A stretch of 64,000 nucleotides of DNA from Bordetella genomosp. 10 (GTDB taxonomy: Bacteria > Pseudomonadota > Gammaproteobacteria > Burkholderiales > Burkholderiaceae_B). Made by a program: the position numbers and the translations under genes. Within the stretch, counting starts at the first letter, position 1. Each line of letters opens with the position of its first letter. The stretch is taken from assembly GCF_002261225.1 (NCBI RefSeq), contig NZ_NEVM01000005.1:930001-994000 (forward strand). Reading direction: 5' to 3'. The notes under the pieces are model-generated. The model was not told where the DNA came from, did no database searches, and saw only the letters and a program-made list of their open reading frames with translations. Of the stretch, positions 1 to 11,267 are shown one piece after another.

Positions 1-691
1 CGGCCACGCGCGCGCCCTTCTCGCTTTCTTCCCATTGCTCGATGACCACGGTGCAGCCATAGGGCAGTTCGTCGCCGACCAGGCGGAAGATCTTCTCGCG
101 GATCAGCTCGGCGGCGATGAAGCGCCTGGGGCGATCGGTCAGCGTATCGGCCTCGAACATGGCTTCGTTCTCGGGCAGGCGCTTGGCGATCTCGTCCAGC
201 AGGACGTCGAGCTGGCGGTCCTTGGCGGCGCTGACAGGAATCACCGCCCCGTAGTCGTGCAGCGTGCTCAGCCGGGCCACGTAGGGAAAGAGTTCGTCCC
301 GGCTCTTCAGCGCATCGATCTTGTTGACGGCGAGGATGCAGCGCTCGCCCTTGGGCAGCAGGGGCAGCAGCTTGGCGTCGCCCTCCGACCACTTGCCCGC
401 CTCGACCACGTGCACCACCACGTCGACGTCGTTCAAGGCCTGGGTGACCACGCGATTCATCATGCGGTTCATGGTCCCGCCATGGCGGGTCTGGAAACCG
501 GGCGTGTCGACGAAGACGAACTGCTCATGGTCGCGCGTCAGCACGCCATGGATGCGATGGCGCGTCGTCTGCGCCTTGCGCGAGACGATGGAGATCTTGC
601 TGCCGATGAGGGCATTGTTCAGGGTGGATTTGCCGACGTTCGGCCGGCCGACGATGGCCACGAAGCCGCAGCGGAAAGGTTGTTCGCTCAT
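1..691 (-). CDS. era: GTPase Era (3' end outside window)
   Basis: Era is an essential GTPase that binds 16S rRNA and assists 30S subunit maturation. The visible 230 residues start MSEQPF and carry the P-loop GRPNVGKST near residue 15, the G3 box DTPG, the G4 box NKID and the G5-type SAA motif, then the beginning of the C-terminal KH RNA-binding domain (VIEQW). The rest of the KH domain lies beyond the left edge of the window. The start ATG overlaps the rnc stop codon as ATGA, so the two are translationally coupled in a lepA-lepB-rnc-era operon. The rnc-era pairing is conserved across proteobacteria. The identification is very safe; only the C-terminus is unseen. Confidence 0.97.
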   Translation of the reverse strand, partial: MSEQPFRCGFVAIVGRPNVGKSTLNNALIGSKISIVSRKAQTTRHRIHGVLTRDHEQFVFVDTPGFQTRHGGTMNRMMNRVVTQALNDVDVVVHVVEAGKWSEGDAKLLPLLPKGERCILAVNKIDALKSRDELFPYVARLSTLHDYGAVIPVSAAKDRQLDVLLDEIAKRLPENEAMFEADTLTDRPRRFIAAELIREKIFRLVGDELPYGCTVVIEQWEESEKGARVA

Positions 692-1446
692 TTCACTTCT
701 TGGGCGACCGCGACGGGCAAGGATAGCTGCGCGGTCTTGCGCGCGCGGGGCGCGCGCTTGGGGTTCTTGGCGGGACTGGCGGCCTGCGCCGCCTCCAGCG
801 CCGACTTGGCCGCGGCCTGCTCGGCCGCGCGGCGGCTGGCGCCGGCGCCCACCACCTTGATTTCCCAGGCGGGGATGGCGCACTCGACCTCGAATTGCTG
901 GCTATGGGCGGCGCCGTGGGTGGCGATCACCGTATACACGGGCAAGGCCAGCTTGCGGCCTTGCAGGAATTCCTGCAGCAGCGTCTTGGCGTCCTTGCCC
1001 AGCGTCTTGGGGTCGACGGTAGCCAGGATGGGTTGATACAGGCGGGCGATGACGCGGCGCGCGGCATCGAAGCCGCCATCCAGGAAGACGGCGCCGAAAA
1101 TGGCCTCCAGCGTGTCGGCCAGGATGGAGGGACGGCGGAAGCCGCCGCTTTTCAGCTCGCCCTCGCCCAGGCGCAGGTCGTGCGAAAGCTCCAGCTTCTG
1201 CGCGATGTCCGCCAGCGAAGCCTGCTTCACCAGGTTGGCGCGCAGCCGCGAGAGGTCGCCCTCGTCGATCTTGCCGTAGCGATCGAACAGCATGGAAGCG
1301 ACCACGAAGTTCAGGACGGAATCGCCCAGGAATTCGAGTCTCTCGTTATGGCGCGCACCATGGCTGCGATGAGTCAGCGCCTGCTCCAGCAGGGCCTCGT
1401 CACCGAAGCGGTGATCCAGACGGGATTGCAGCGCGGCTAGGGACAT
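688..1446 (-). CDS. rnc: Ribonuclease III
   Basis: RNase III cleaves double-stranded RNA, including the precursor of 16S and 23S rRNA, and many regulatory duplexes. The 252-residue protein has the RNase III signature ERLEFLGDS at residues 35-43, containing the metal-binding acidic pair E38 and D42. A C-terminal double-stranded RNA-binding domain follows (about residues 155-225), and the tail is basic and Ala-rich. Length is close to the usual 225-250. It lies one base downstream of lepB and overlaps era by four bases. In this family lepB commonly precedes rnc in the same transcript. Confidence 0.97.
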   Translation of the reverse strand: MSLAALQSRLDHRFGDEALLEQALTHRSHGARHNERLEFLGDSVLNFVVASMLFDRYGKIDEGDLSRLRANLVKQASLADIAQKLELSHDLRLGEGELKSGGFRRPSILADTLEAIFGAVFLDGGFDAARRVIARLYQPILATVDPKTLGKDAKTLLQEFLQGRKLALPVYTVIATHGAAHSQQFEVECAIPAWEIKVVGAGASRRAAEQAAAKSALEAAQAASPAKNPKRAPRARKTAQLSLPVAVAQEVK

Positions 1447-1447
1447 G

Positions 1448-2347
1448 TCAATTGAATCGGCCGATCCGGCTCAGATCGGAGAAATTCATCCAGATGAAGA
1501 AGGCCTTGCCCACGATATTACCGTCCGGAACGAATCCCCAGTAGCGGCTGTCGGCGCTATTGTCCCGATTGTCGCCCATGGCGAAATACTGCCCCTCGGG
1601 CACCTTGCAGCGCACCCCGGCCCGGCTGTATTGACAGTTCTGCGAGTACGGGAACTGCCAGATGGGCTCATATTGCTGGTATTTTCCTTCTTCCAGCAGG
1701 ATATCGTGCTCAACGTCGCCCAATTTTTCCTTATATCGGGACACGTAGGCGACCCGGTCCGGCTCGAAATAGTTGCCGTCGCGGGTATGGGTCACTTCCT
1801 GGCCGTTTACATACAGTTTCTTGTCCAGGTAGGCGATTTCATCGCCCGGCAGGCCCACCACGCGCTTGATGTAGTCCACGTCCGGGTCAACCGGGTAGCG
1901 GAAGACGATGACGTCCCCGCGCTGCAGCGAGCCGGTGTTGATGATCTTGGTGTCCAGGATGGGCAGGCGTATGCCGCGGCTGAACTTGTTCACCAGGATC
2001 AGGTCGCCGGACTGCAGGGTGGGCAGCATCGACCCCGACGGAATGCGGAAGGGCTCGACCACGAAGGACCGCAGCACGAAGACGAACAGGATCACCGGGA
2101 AAAAGCTGACGGCGTATTCGACCCACCACGGCGCGCGGCTGGCGGCCTCGACCGCGGCGCGGCGCTGGCGCTCGGTTTCGGCGGGATCGGCGGCGCCGGT
2201 GTCGGCCGCCGCGGCCCGGTCGAACTGCGCCCGGGCCTCTTCGCCCTTGCGCTTGCGCGACTTGCGCAACACCGTGATGTCCAGCAACCAGATGACGCCG
2301 GTGACCACCAGCAGGATGAACAAGATCAGCGCGAAATTCCAGCTCAT
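1448..2347 (-). CDS. lepB: Signal peptidase I
   Basis: The leader peptidase removes Sec and Tat signal peptides at the outer face of the inner membrane. The 299-residue protein has an N-terminal membrane segment (about residues 5-24), a charged cytoplasmic loop, a second membrane segment (about 77-95) and the catalytic periplasmic domain. The nucleophile is Ser106 in PSGSM, and the general base is Lys161 in YIKRVVG. A later GDNRDNS-type box near the C-terminus completes the S26 family motifs. It sits between lepA and rnc in the same orientation, as in E. coli. Confidence 0.97.
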   Translation of the reverse strand: MSWNFALILFILLVVTGVIWLLDITVLRKSRKRKGEEARAQFDRAAAADTGAADPAETERQRRAAVEAASRAPWWVEYAVSFFPVILFVFVLRSFVVEPFRIPSGSMLPTLQSGDLILVNKFSRGIRLPILDTKIINTGSLQRGDVIVFRYPVDPDVDYIKRVVGLPGDEIAYLDKKLYVNGQEVTHTRDGNYFEPDRVAYVSRYKEKLGDVEHDILLEEGKYQQYEPIWQFPYSQNCQYSRAGVRCKVPEGQYFAMGDNRDNSADSRYWGFVPDGNIVGKAFFIWMNFSDLSRIGRFN

Positions 2348-2367
2348 GTGTAATGCCTTATTGGAAC

Positions 2368-4161
<1,794 letters not shown>

Positions 4162-4192
4162 AGACAGGGGGACAAGAGGAAAAAAGGAACGG

Positions 4193-4226
4193 CCAAAAAC
4201 AAGGGGGCGCAAGGCGCCCCCTTGTT
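4193..4226 (-). terminator. Rho-independent terminator between mucD and lepA
   Basis: A perfect 13-bp inverted repeat (arms 4198-4210 and 4214-4226, three-base loop) is followed on the minus strand by a run of T residues. This is a textbook intrinsic terminator 34-62 bp past the mucD stop codon and just before the lepA start. It separates the rpoE-rseA-rseB-mucD transcript from the lepA operon. The T run is short, so partial read-through is possible. Confidence 0.85.
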
Positions 4227-4259
4227 GCGGCAACCAGCGATTTTAGCCGGTCTTTGCGT

Positions 4260-5777
4260 TTACTTGGACGGCTGCACCGCCACCCACTGGGTCTGGTCGC
4301 CGCGGCGCACCAGCACGCCGATCGACTTGGTCTTGTCGACCTTGCCGGCGGTCTTGACGAATTGGTCCGGGCTGGTGATATCCGTGTCGTTTATTGCCAA
4401 CACAATATCCCCTTCCATGATGCCGGCCCGGCCCGCGGCGCCTTCGGCCTGGCGCACCAGGACGCCGCCGGTGATTTTCATCTTGCGCTGGGTTTCGGCC
4501 GGCACGGGGACCACGGTCAGGCCCAGGGCGCTGGAGGACTCCGGTTCCGTCTTGGGATTGGATTTCTCCTTGGCGGCGGTCTTGGGCGGCTGGATTTCCG
4601 CGATCTTGACCGTCAGCGTCAGCGACTTGCCCTTGCGCCAGACCTGCAGCGGCGCCACGGTGCCCGGCTTGGTCTCGCCGACCATGCGGGGCAGATCGGA
4701 CCAGCGGGCGATGCTGCGGTCGTTGAACTTGAGGATGACGTCGCCCGGCTGCACCCCGGCGGCCTCGGCGGGGCTGTCGCCCTCGACGCTGCTGACCAGG
4801 GCGCCTTCCGCCTTGGACAGGCCGATGGCGGTGGCGACGTCGTTGGTCACCTCGCCGATCTGCACGCCGATGCGGCCGCGCGTCACCTTGCCGTTGGCGC
4901 GCAACTGCTCGACCACGCGCATGACCTCGTCGATCGGGATGGCCAGGGAAATCCCCATGAAGCCGCCGCTGCGCGAAATGATCTGCGAGTTGATGCCGAC
5001 CACCTCGCCGGCCAGGTTCAGCAGCGGACCGCCGGAGTTGCCGGGGTTGACCGCCACGTCGGTCTGGATGAAGGGCAGGTAGTCGCCGGTGTCGCGGTTG
5101 ATGGCGCTGACGATCCCCGCCGTGACGGTGGAATCCAGGCCGAACGGCGAGCCGATGGCCAGCACCCACTGGCCCTTCTTGAGCTTGGAATCGTCGCCGA
5201 TGGGCAGCGGCGTCAGGCCCTTGGCGTCGATCTTGAGCAGGGCGACGTCGGTGCGCTCGTCGGTGCCGATGACCTTGGCCTTGAACTCGCGGCCGTCGGT
5301 GGTGGTGACGAAGATGTCGGTGGCGTCGCTGACGACGTGATTATTGGTCAGCACGTAGCCGTCGGCCGAAATGAAGAAGCCGGAACCGACGCCGCGCGGC
5401 ACGGTGCGCTCTTCGGGTTCCTTGTTGCTGTCCTTGGGCGTCTTGTCGCGCGGCGTGCGCTGGCCGGGCACGCCGGGCATGCCCGGCGGCTGGAAGTCGG
5501 GGCCGAAGAAAAAGCGGAACAGGTCGTAGGGATCCTGGCCGTCCAGGCCCGGACGGCGCACGGGCACGGTCGCCGTGGTGCGGATATTGACCACCGCCGG
5601 ATCGGCCTTCTCCACGATGCTGCTGAAATCGGGCATCGTGACCGTGGGCATGGGCGTCTGCGCCTGGGTCTGCGCCCGTGCGGGCGTGGCAGCCACGCCG
5701 GCCAGCGCCGCGACGGCGCCCATCGTCACCAGCAAGCGCCGCAGGAGCGCTTGCGTCTTCTCATAGGAAAAGTTCAT
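4260..5777 (-). CDS. mucD: Periplasmic serine protease/chaperone MucD (DegP/HtrA family)
   Basis: HtrA-family protease that degrades misfolded periplasmic and outer-membrane proteins under envelope stress. The 505-residue protein has an N-terminal signal peptide ending near PARAQ and a trypsin-like domain with the catalytic His in NNHVV, Asp in TDVALL and Ser in GNSGGP. Two C-terminal PDZ domains follow. The ATG at 5777 is preceded by GGAG at a 6-base spacing; an in-frame TTG two codons upstream is less likely. It is the last gene of the rpoE operon and ends at a strong terminator. DegP, DegQ or MucD naming is equivalent at this resolution; the operon context favours MucD. Confidence 0.95.
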   Translation of the reverse strand: MNFSYEKTQALLRRLLVTMGAVAALAGVAATPARAQTQAQTPMPTVTMPDFSSIVEKADPAVVNIRTTATVPVRRPGLDGQDPYDLFRFFFGPDFQPPGMPGVPGQRTPRDKTPKDSNKEPEERTVPRGVGSGFFISADGYVLTNNHVVSDATDIFVTTTDGREFKAKVIGTDERTDVALLKIDAKGLTPLPIGDDSKLKKGQWVLAIGSPFGLDSTVTAGIVSAINRDTGDYLPFIQTDVAVNPGNSGGPLLNLAGEVVGINSQIISRSGGFMGISLAIPIDEVMRVVEQLRANGKVTRGRIGVQIGEVTNDVATAIGLSKAEGALVSSVEGDSPAEAAGVQPGDVILKFNDRSIARWSDLPRMVGETKPGTVAPLQVWRKGKSLTLTVKIAEIQPPKTAAKEKSNPKTEPESSSALGLTVVPVPAETQRKMKITGGVLVRQAEGAAGRAGIMEGDIVLAINDTDITSPDQFVKTAGKVDKTKSIGVLVRRGDQTQWVAVQPSK

Positions 5778-5811
5778 GTACAACTCCGCGTAAATATACG
5801 GGTCTTTCTAC

Positions 5812-5836
5812 CACGGATTTCATACGAAAGTCCGTG
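5812..5836 (-). repeat. Stem-loop in the rseB-mucD intergenic region
   Basis: The arms CACGGA (5812-5817) and TCCGTG (5831-5836), extended by TTTC/GAAA around a four-base loop, give a ten-pair stem with one bulged base. No T run follows on the minus strand, so it is not an intrinsic terminator. It lies in the 108-bp gap between rseB and mucD and could tune mucD expression or mRNA stability. Confidence 0.6.
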
Positions 5837-5885
5837 CCGGCCCGCTGCGATATGGCGCGCCGGACGTGATTTCTTGAAAACTTGC

Positions 5886-6947
5886 TTATTTCGGCGGGGG
5901 CACGGCCGAGGCCGCGGGCGGCACGAATTCGGTTGCCTTCGCCAGGTGCTCCAGCGTGGCGGAAGGCACTTCGCCCAGCGCGGTCAGCCAGAAATCCGCA
6001 ATGCGCGTGCCATAGACGCTGACGGCGCCGCGCCGATAGGCGCCATGCGGCTGCCGGCTGTTGCGCTTCTTGTCGAACGGCTCGATGAAAACCGAAATGG
6101 CCGCCAGCCCGTCGGACAGGACCAATTGGCTTACCGATTCGTTGTGCCCCAGGATGCGGGCCACCTGCGACACCTGGACGAAGCCGGGCGGGACCGGGAT
6201 GCGCCAGCCCTGCGCCGCCAGGTCGACCGGCTGCATGGTCGACTGCTGGACCTTCCAGTCCTTGTACGGCCAGCGCGACTCCAGCAGCTTGCCGTCGACG
6301 TCCTTGCCCAGCCGCAGCGTGGTGAACGTCACCTGTTCGATGACGCTGTTGCCGGCCGACAGCGTCTGCGCCTTCAGCAGCAGGTCGTTCTGTTCGTCGG
6401 CGCACAAGCGGTAGCCATAACGCGCCTTGTCCAGGGGCTCGATGGTGATCATGCGGCATTCGCGGCCGGCGACGCGATGCGGCGCGGCGTCGCCATAGAC
6501 GTGGTAGAAGCGCGTGACCGCAGCCGGCGAACCCAGCAGCAGGCCCGGGAAACGGTCCGCGCGGCGTTGCTGCGACAGCACGATCTTGCGCTCGGGCACC
6601 AGGCACTGCACGTCGTCGTTGTGGCGCAGGTATTCGCGCGGCTGCCCGTCCAGCACTTCGAGGCGTTCGCGCTCGCCGCTGCCGTCGACCATGTGCACCA
6701 GGCGCGAGGACTGGATCAGTTCGCCCTGCTGGTAGGTGAAGATGCCCGAGTAGTCCAGCTTGCGGGCGGCCTCCTGGATGCGCGACAGCAATGCCTGGGC
6801 TTCCTCGGCCCCCATGGGGGTGCGCGCCGCCAGATTGCCCTGCGCCTGGGCCAGTCCGCCACCCAGGCAGCCCAGCAGCGCCACGAAGGACAGGCTCATC
6901 GCCCGCGAGGCTACGCGCAGACTGGGCATGGCCAAGGTCGCGATCAT
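5886..6947 (-). CDS. rseB: Sigma-E regulatory protein RseB/MucB
   Basis: RseB is a periplasmic protein that binds the anti-sigma factor RseA, shields it from DegS-type proteolysis and senses mislocalised lipids or LPS. The 353-residue product starts MIATLAMPSL and has a signal peptide ending around AQAQ. Two lipoprotein-carrier-like beta domains follow (MucB/RseB N- and C-terminal regions), with conserved stretches such as SGIFTYQ. Its start ATG overlaps the rseA stop as ATGA, showing translational coupling. Position three in rpoE-rseA-rseB-mucD matches the classical operon. Confidence 0.93.
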   Translation of the reverse strand: MIATLAMPSLRVASRAMSLSFVALLGCLGGGLAQAQGNLAARTPMGAEEAQALLSRIQEAARKLDYSGIFTYQQGELIQSSRLVHMVDGSGERERLEVLDGQPREYLRHNDDVQCLVPERKIVLSQQRRADRFPGLLLGSPAAVTRFYHVYGDAAPHRVAGRECRMITIEPLDKARYGYRLCADEQNDLLLKAQTLSAGNSVIEQVTFTTLRLGKDVDGKLLESRWPYKDWKVQQSTMQPVDLAAQGWRIPVPPGFVQVSQVARILGHNESVSQLVLSDGLAAISVFIEPFDKKRNSRQPHGAYRRGAVSVYGTRIADFWLTALGEVPSATLEHLAKATEFVPPAASAVPPPK

Positions 6948-7471
6948 CAGCGGCCGGCCCCCAGGTCGAAGGAAACCTGGCGGATGGCGCTGGGGCCGGC
7001 CATCTGCATGTGCGCTTCGAGGTAATCGCTGAGCACGGGCTCCTCGGCGGAGGACGCCGCGGGCGTGGCGTCGGCGATGACGCGGGTTTCCTGGGACGGC
7101 GTCCCGCCGCCCAGCAGGGGCTGGGCGACCCAGACCACCGAGGCCACGGCGGCGGCCATGGCGGCCCCGGACAGGCCCAGGCGCCACGACGGCCGCGCGA
7201 AACGGCGCTTGCGCGGCGCCGCCACGATGGTCAGCTCGTTATCCAGCGCCGCCGACAGGCGGGCGCTGAAACCTGGGGAGGGGGTGATCGCCAACTCGGG
7301 ATTCCGCATGACATCGCCTATCAGGTGGTAGGTATCCCAGGTTTCCCGGCCTTCGGCGACTTCCAGTCCGTCGAGCCACTCCTCGAAACCCTCGCCATCC
7401 ATCCAGGCCGACACCGACGCTTCCCAGGACAGTTCTTCCTCGGACAGTTCGGACGGATCTGTGTGTTGCAT
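6947..7471 (-). CDS. rseA: Anti-sigma-E factor RseA/MucA
   Basis: Single-pass inner-membrane protein that holds sigma-E inactive until proteolysis releases it. The 174-residue product starts MQHTDPSELS. The cytoplasmic N-terminal domain (about residues 1-85) resembles RseA_N with its conserved SAWMDGE stretch. One hydrophobic segment follows (about 100-123), then a periplasmic C-terminal region rich in Ala and Ser. The chosen ATG is preceded by AAGGAG at nine bases; an upstream in-frame start (7504) would overlap rpoE and lacks support. It follows rpoE by 13 bases and overlaps rseB by four. Confidence 0.9.
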   Translation of the reverse strand: MQHTDPSELSEEELSWEASVSAWMDGEGFEEWLDGLEVAEGRETWDTYHLIGDVMRNPELAITPSPGFSARLSAALDNELTIVAAPRKRRFARPSWRLGLSGAAMAAAVASVVWVAQPLLGGGTPSQETRVIADATPAASSAEEPVLSDYLEAHMQMAGPSAIRQVSFDLGAGR

Positions 7472-7484
7472 GATGACTTGCTCC

Positions 7485-8084
7485 TTACCAGCGACGATCG
7501 GCATCGTTGCCGAGCATGGGCCGCAAACGGGCGGCGACGGCCTCGCGCGCGCGAAAAATCCGCGAACGCACGGTCCCGATGGGACACCCCATGCTCTGGG
7601 CGATGTCTTCGTAACTCATTCCTTCAATTTCCCGCAGGACGATCGCCGTGCGCAGCTCTTCAGGCAAGCTCTCGATAGCCGCGTTCACCGTTTCGGCGAT
7701 CTCGCGGCTGGCGACCATGGATTCGGGGGTGCTTATATCGCTTAGGTTGTCCGCCTCGTTAAAAGTTTCACCATCTTCGTTTTCCACCGCGGTCGGGGCG
7801 CTGGGACGGCGTCCGCTGGAGGCCAGCCAGTTGCGCGCGGTGTTGATGGCGATGCGGTACAGCCAGGTATAGAAAGCGCTCTCGCCGCGGAATTGCGGCA
7901 AGGCGCGGTATGCCTTGATGAAAGCTTCCTGGGCGACGTCCTCGATTTCCGCGGGGTCGCGGATCATGCGCGAGAGCAGGCGCATGATCTTGCGCTGATA
8001 CTTCATTACCAGCAGATCGAAAGCTTTCTTGTCGCCGCGCTGGACGCGGGCGACCAGCTCGGCGTCGATTTCGCGTTCGCTCAT
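7485..8084 (-). CDS. rpoE: RNA polymerase sigma factor RpoE (sigma-E/AlgU)
   Basis: ECF sigma factor directing the envelope-stress regulon. The 199-residue protein begins MSEREIDAELV and contains region 2 (about residues 25-95, with DVAQEAFIKAYR and the FYTWLYRIA segment) and region 4 (about 135-190, with YEDIAQSMGCPIGTVRSRIFRA). Length and motifs fit RpoE/AlgU rather than an iron-type ECF factor. It is translationally coupled (ATGA) to the preceding small membrane-protein gene and is followed by its anti-sigma factor rseA. Autoregulation is usual in the family, but no confident sigma-E promoter was identified here. Confidence 0.96.
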   Translation of the reverse strand: MSEREIDAELVARVQRGDKKAFDLLVMKYQRKIMRLLSRMIRDPAEIEDVAQEAFIKAYRALPQFRGESAFYTWLYRIAINTARNWLASSGRRPSAPTAVENEDGETFNEADNLSDISTPESMVASREIAETVNAAIESLPEELRTAIVLREIEGMSYEDIAQSMGCPIGTVRSRIFRAREAVAARLRPMLGNDADRRW

Positions 8085-8623
8085 GCGGGCCCCGTCCCCT
8101 TCTCTGCCCCCGCCCTGGCCGCGGTCCTCGCCAGCGCCTGCCGGCCGCCCGCCGCCGCGCGGCGCAGGCGCCGGTGGCTCAGCAGGTTCAGCCGGCGCCA
8201 GGCGGAAGCCGGCAGCGCATCCTGCCAGACCGTGAAGGCGACCCGGCGCGCGCGCCAGGACCCGCGGCGGGGACTGAGCGGCGCCCGCAGATCGCCCTGC
8301 AAGGCAAGGCAGCGCCAGCCGCGCGCCGCGGCGCGCAAGGCCAGCGGACGCCAGCCGCGGCGCTGGCGCACGTACAAGGCATGATCGGCGGTGAACAGCA
8401 AGGCCCGCACGGCGGGCGCGCGGGAAATGCCGGCGTAAATGCCCAGCGCCACGGCGGCCAGCGCCAGCGTCCAGGCCAGCCCGGCGGGCAGGCCCAGCCA
8501 GGCCAGCGCGCAGGCGGCGGCCGCGCCGCCGGCCCAGCGCATGGCGGACCCGGCAAGCGCGGCCCAGCGCGGCCGCAACACCGGCACGCGCAGGATCCAG
8601 CCGCTATGCTCCGTGGCGCTCAA
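8081..8623 (-). CDS. Hypothetical membrane protein (YgfX/CptA-like) upstream of rpoE
   Basis: A small basic protein of about 180 residues that I do not firmly recognise. After a short N-terminus there are two closely spaced hydrophobic segments (about residues 25-62). A cytoplasmic, Arg- and Trp-rich C-terminal part with regular beta-like character follows. The layout resembles the YgfX/CptA family of small inner-membrane proteins. No ATG lies near the 5' end. A TTG at 8623 starts one base past the fabF stop, and another TTG at 8665 would overlap fabF by 41 bases. The stop codon overlaps the rpoE start as ATGA, so it sits in one transcript between fabF and rpoE. Coding is well supported; function is a guess. 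Confidence 0.65.
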   Translation of the reverse strand: MSATEHSGWILRVPVLRPRWAALAGSAMRWAGGAAAACALAWLGLPAGLAWTLALAAVALGIYAGISRAPAVRALLFTADHALYVRQRRGWRPLALRAAARGWRCLALQGDLRAPLSPRRGSWRARRVAFTVWQDALPASAWRRLNLLSHRRLRRAAAGGRQALARTAARAGAEKGTGPA

Positions 8624-8624
8624 G

Positions 8625-9854
<1,230 letters not shown>

Positions 9855-10029
9855 GGATGACTCCTCAAACAGACAAAACAAAGGCGGCCCGGAACATGCC
9901 GTCCGCGAGAGACGCGAGCACGCGGGGCCTGCCGGTCGGACGCGGGCCAGAATGGCCACGCCCGGGCATGGGCCGCACGGCCCGACCCCGCGCGAGCGCG
10001 CGGCATGTTCCAAAAACCGCCCTGGTTCC

Positions 10030-10053
10030 CGCCGGGGGAGCAAACCCCCGGCG
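10030..10053 (-). repeat. Strong hairpin between acpP and fabF (possible attenuator)
   Basis: Nine-base GC-only arms (10030-10038 and 10045-10053) flank a six-base loop in the acpP-fabF gap, directly after the acpP stop. On the minus strand a run of five T begins about 11 bases further on rather than immediately. It could act as a partial terminator or mRNA stabiliser, letting acpP be made in excess over fabF. Confidence 0.6.
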
Positions 10054-10072
10054 CGGGGAAGGAAAGGCTAGC

Positions 10073-10312
10073 TTACTGCTTACCGTGCGAATTGATGTAA
10101 TCGATCGCTTGTTGCACGGTCGTGATCTTTTCTGCCTCTTCGTCGGGGATCTCGGTCTCGAATTCGTCTTCGAGGGCCATGACCAGCTCAACCATGTCGA
10201 GCGAATCGGCACCGAGGTCGTCAAGAAAGGAAGACTCGTTCTTGATCTCGGCTTCATTGACGCCAAGTTGTTCAGCGACGATCTTCTTGACGCGCTGTTC
10301 GATGCTTTCCAT
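10073..10312 (-). CDS. acpP: Acyl carrier protein
   Basis: ACP carries the growing acyl chain on a 4'-phosphopantetheine arm. The 79-residue acidic protein starts [10 protein letters not shown] and contains the modification site DSLDMVE, with Ser in the GADSLD motif near residue 37. It ends DYINSHGKQ. The ATG is preceded by GGAGA at a suitable spacing; the open frame continues upstream but without a credible start. It lies between fabG and fabF, as in E. coli, and its codon usage and length are typical. Confidence 0.98.
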
Positions 10313-10522
10313 GCAGATCTCCAATTGGGAAAAATCCCGCGAATTATAGCCAAGCGCAGAGGAATGCAAACGCCGGACCGTGAGAAAAAAACTACCCCCG
10401 GGGAGCATCCACCGGGAATACGCGGACGCCGGACTGGCGACCTTTGCGACGAACCTCGTCCAACATCGGCCTATCCCCGTCATTTCAAGGGAAGGACCGC
10501 GGCAGGGCGAGGTCCGCGGAAA

Positions 10523-11266
10523 CTACATATACATCCCGCCGTTCACATGCAAAGTCGTGCCGGTAATGTAACCGGCATGCGGCCCCGCCAGGAAGGCGAC
10601 CGCATGCGCGATATCCGACGGCGACCCCAGGCGGCCCAGGGGAATCTGCTGCAGCAGCGCGGCGGTCTGGCTTTCGCCCAGGACGCGGGTCATGTCGGTG
10701 TCGACGAAACCCGGGGCCACGCAGTTGACGGTAATGCCGCGGCTGCCCAGCTCGCGCGCCAGCGCACGCGACATGCCCGCCACGCCGGCCTTGGCGGCCG
10801 CGTAGTTGGCCTGCCCCGGATTGCCGGACGAGCCCACCACCGAGGTGACGTTGATGATGCGGCCCCAGCGGGCCTTCATCATCACGCGCATGACGCCGCG
10901 CGACAGGCGGAAAACGGCGGCCAGGTTGGTATCGATCACCGCGTCCCAGTCCTCGTCCTTCATCCGCATGGCCAGCGTGTCGCGCGTAATCCCGGCATTG
11001 TTGACCAGGATGTGCGGGCCGCCGTCCTTCGCCAGCGTCTCGAGCAGCGCGTCGCAGGCGGCGGCGTCGGTGACGTTCAGCACCACGCCGCGGCCGCCGT
11101 ACTGGGCCAGGGCTTCGCCGATCGCCTGGGCGCCGGATTCCGAGGTGGCGGTGCCGACCACGGTGGCGCCGCGCACGGCGAGTTCATGCGCAATCGCCTT
11201 GCCGATGCCGCGCGTGGCGCCGGTGACCAGCGCCAGTTTGCCTTGCAGGTCCATTGCATTATCCAT
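10523..11266 (-). CDS. fabG: 3-oxoacyl-[acyl-carrier-protein] reductase
   Basis: NADPH-dependent reduction of 3-ketoacyl-ACP in each elongation cycle. The 247-residue short-chain dehydrogenase has the cofactor motif GATRGIGKAIA near residue 16, NNAGIT around 87, and catalytic Ser in TSVVGSSG plus Tyr-x3-Lys in NYAAAKAG. The start ATG at 11266 has GGAGG at eight bases, lying inside the end of fabD; a second ATG four codons downstream is an alternative. The gap to fabD is one base. Confidence 0.97.
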   Translation of the reverse strand: MDNAMDLQGKLALVTGATRGIGKAIAHELAVRGATVVGTATSESGAQAIGEALAQYGGRGVVLNVTDAAACDALLETLAKDGGPHILVNNAGITRDTLAMRMKDEDWDAVIDTNLAAVFRLSRGVMRVMMKARWGRIINVTSVVGSSGNPGQANYAAAKAGVAGMSRALARELGSRGITVNCVAPGFVDTDMTRVLGESQTAALLQQIPLGRLGSPSDIAHAVAFLAGPHAGYITGTTLHVNGGMYM

Positions 11267-11267
11267 T

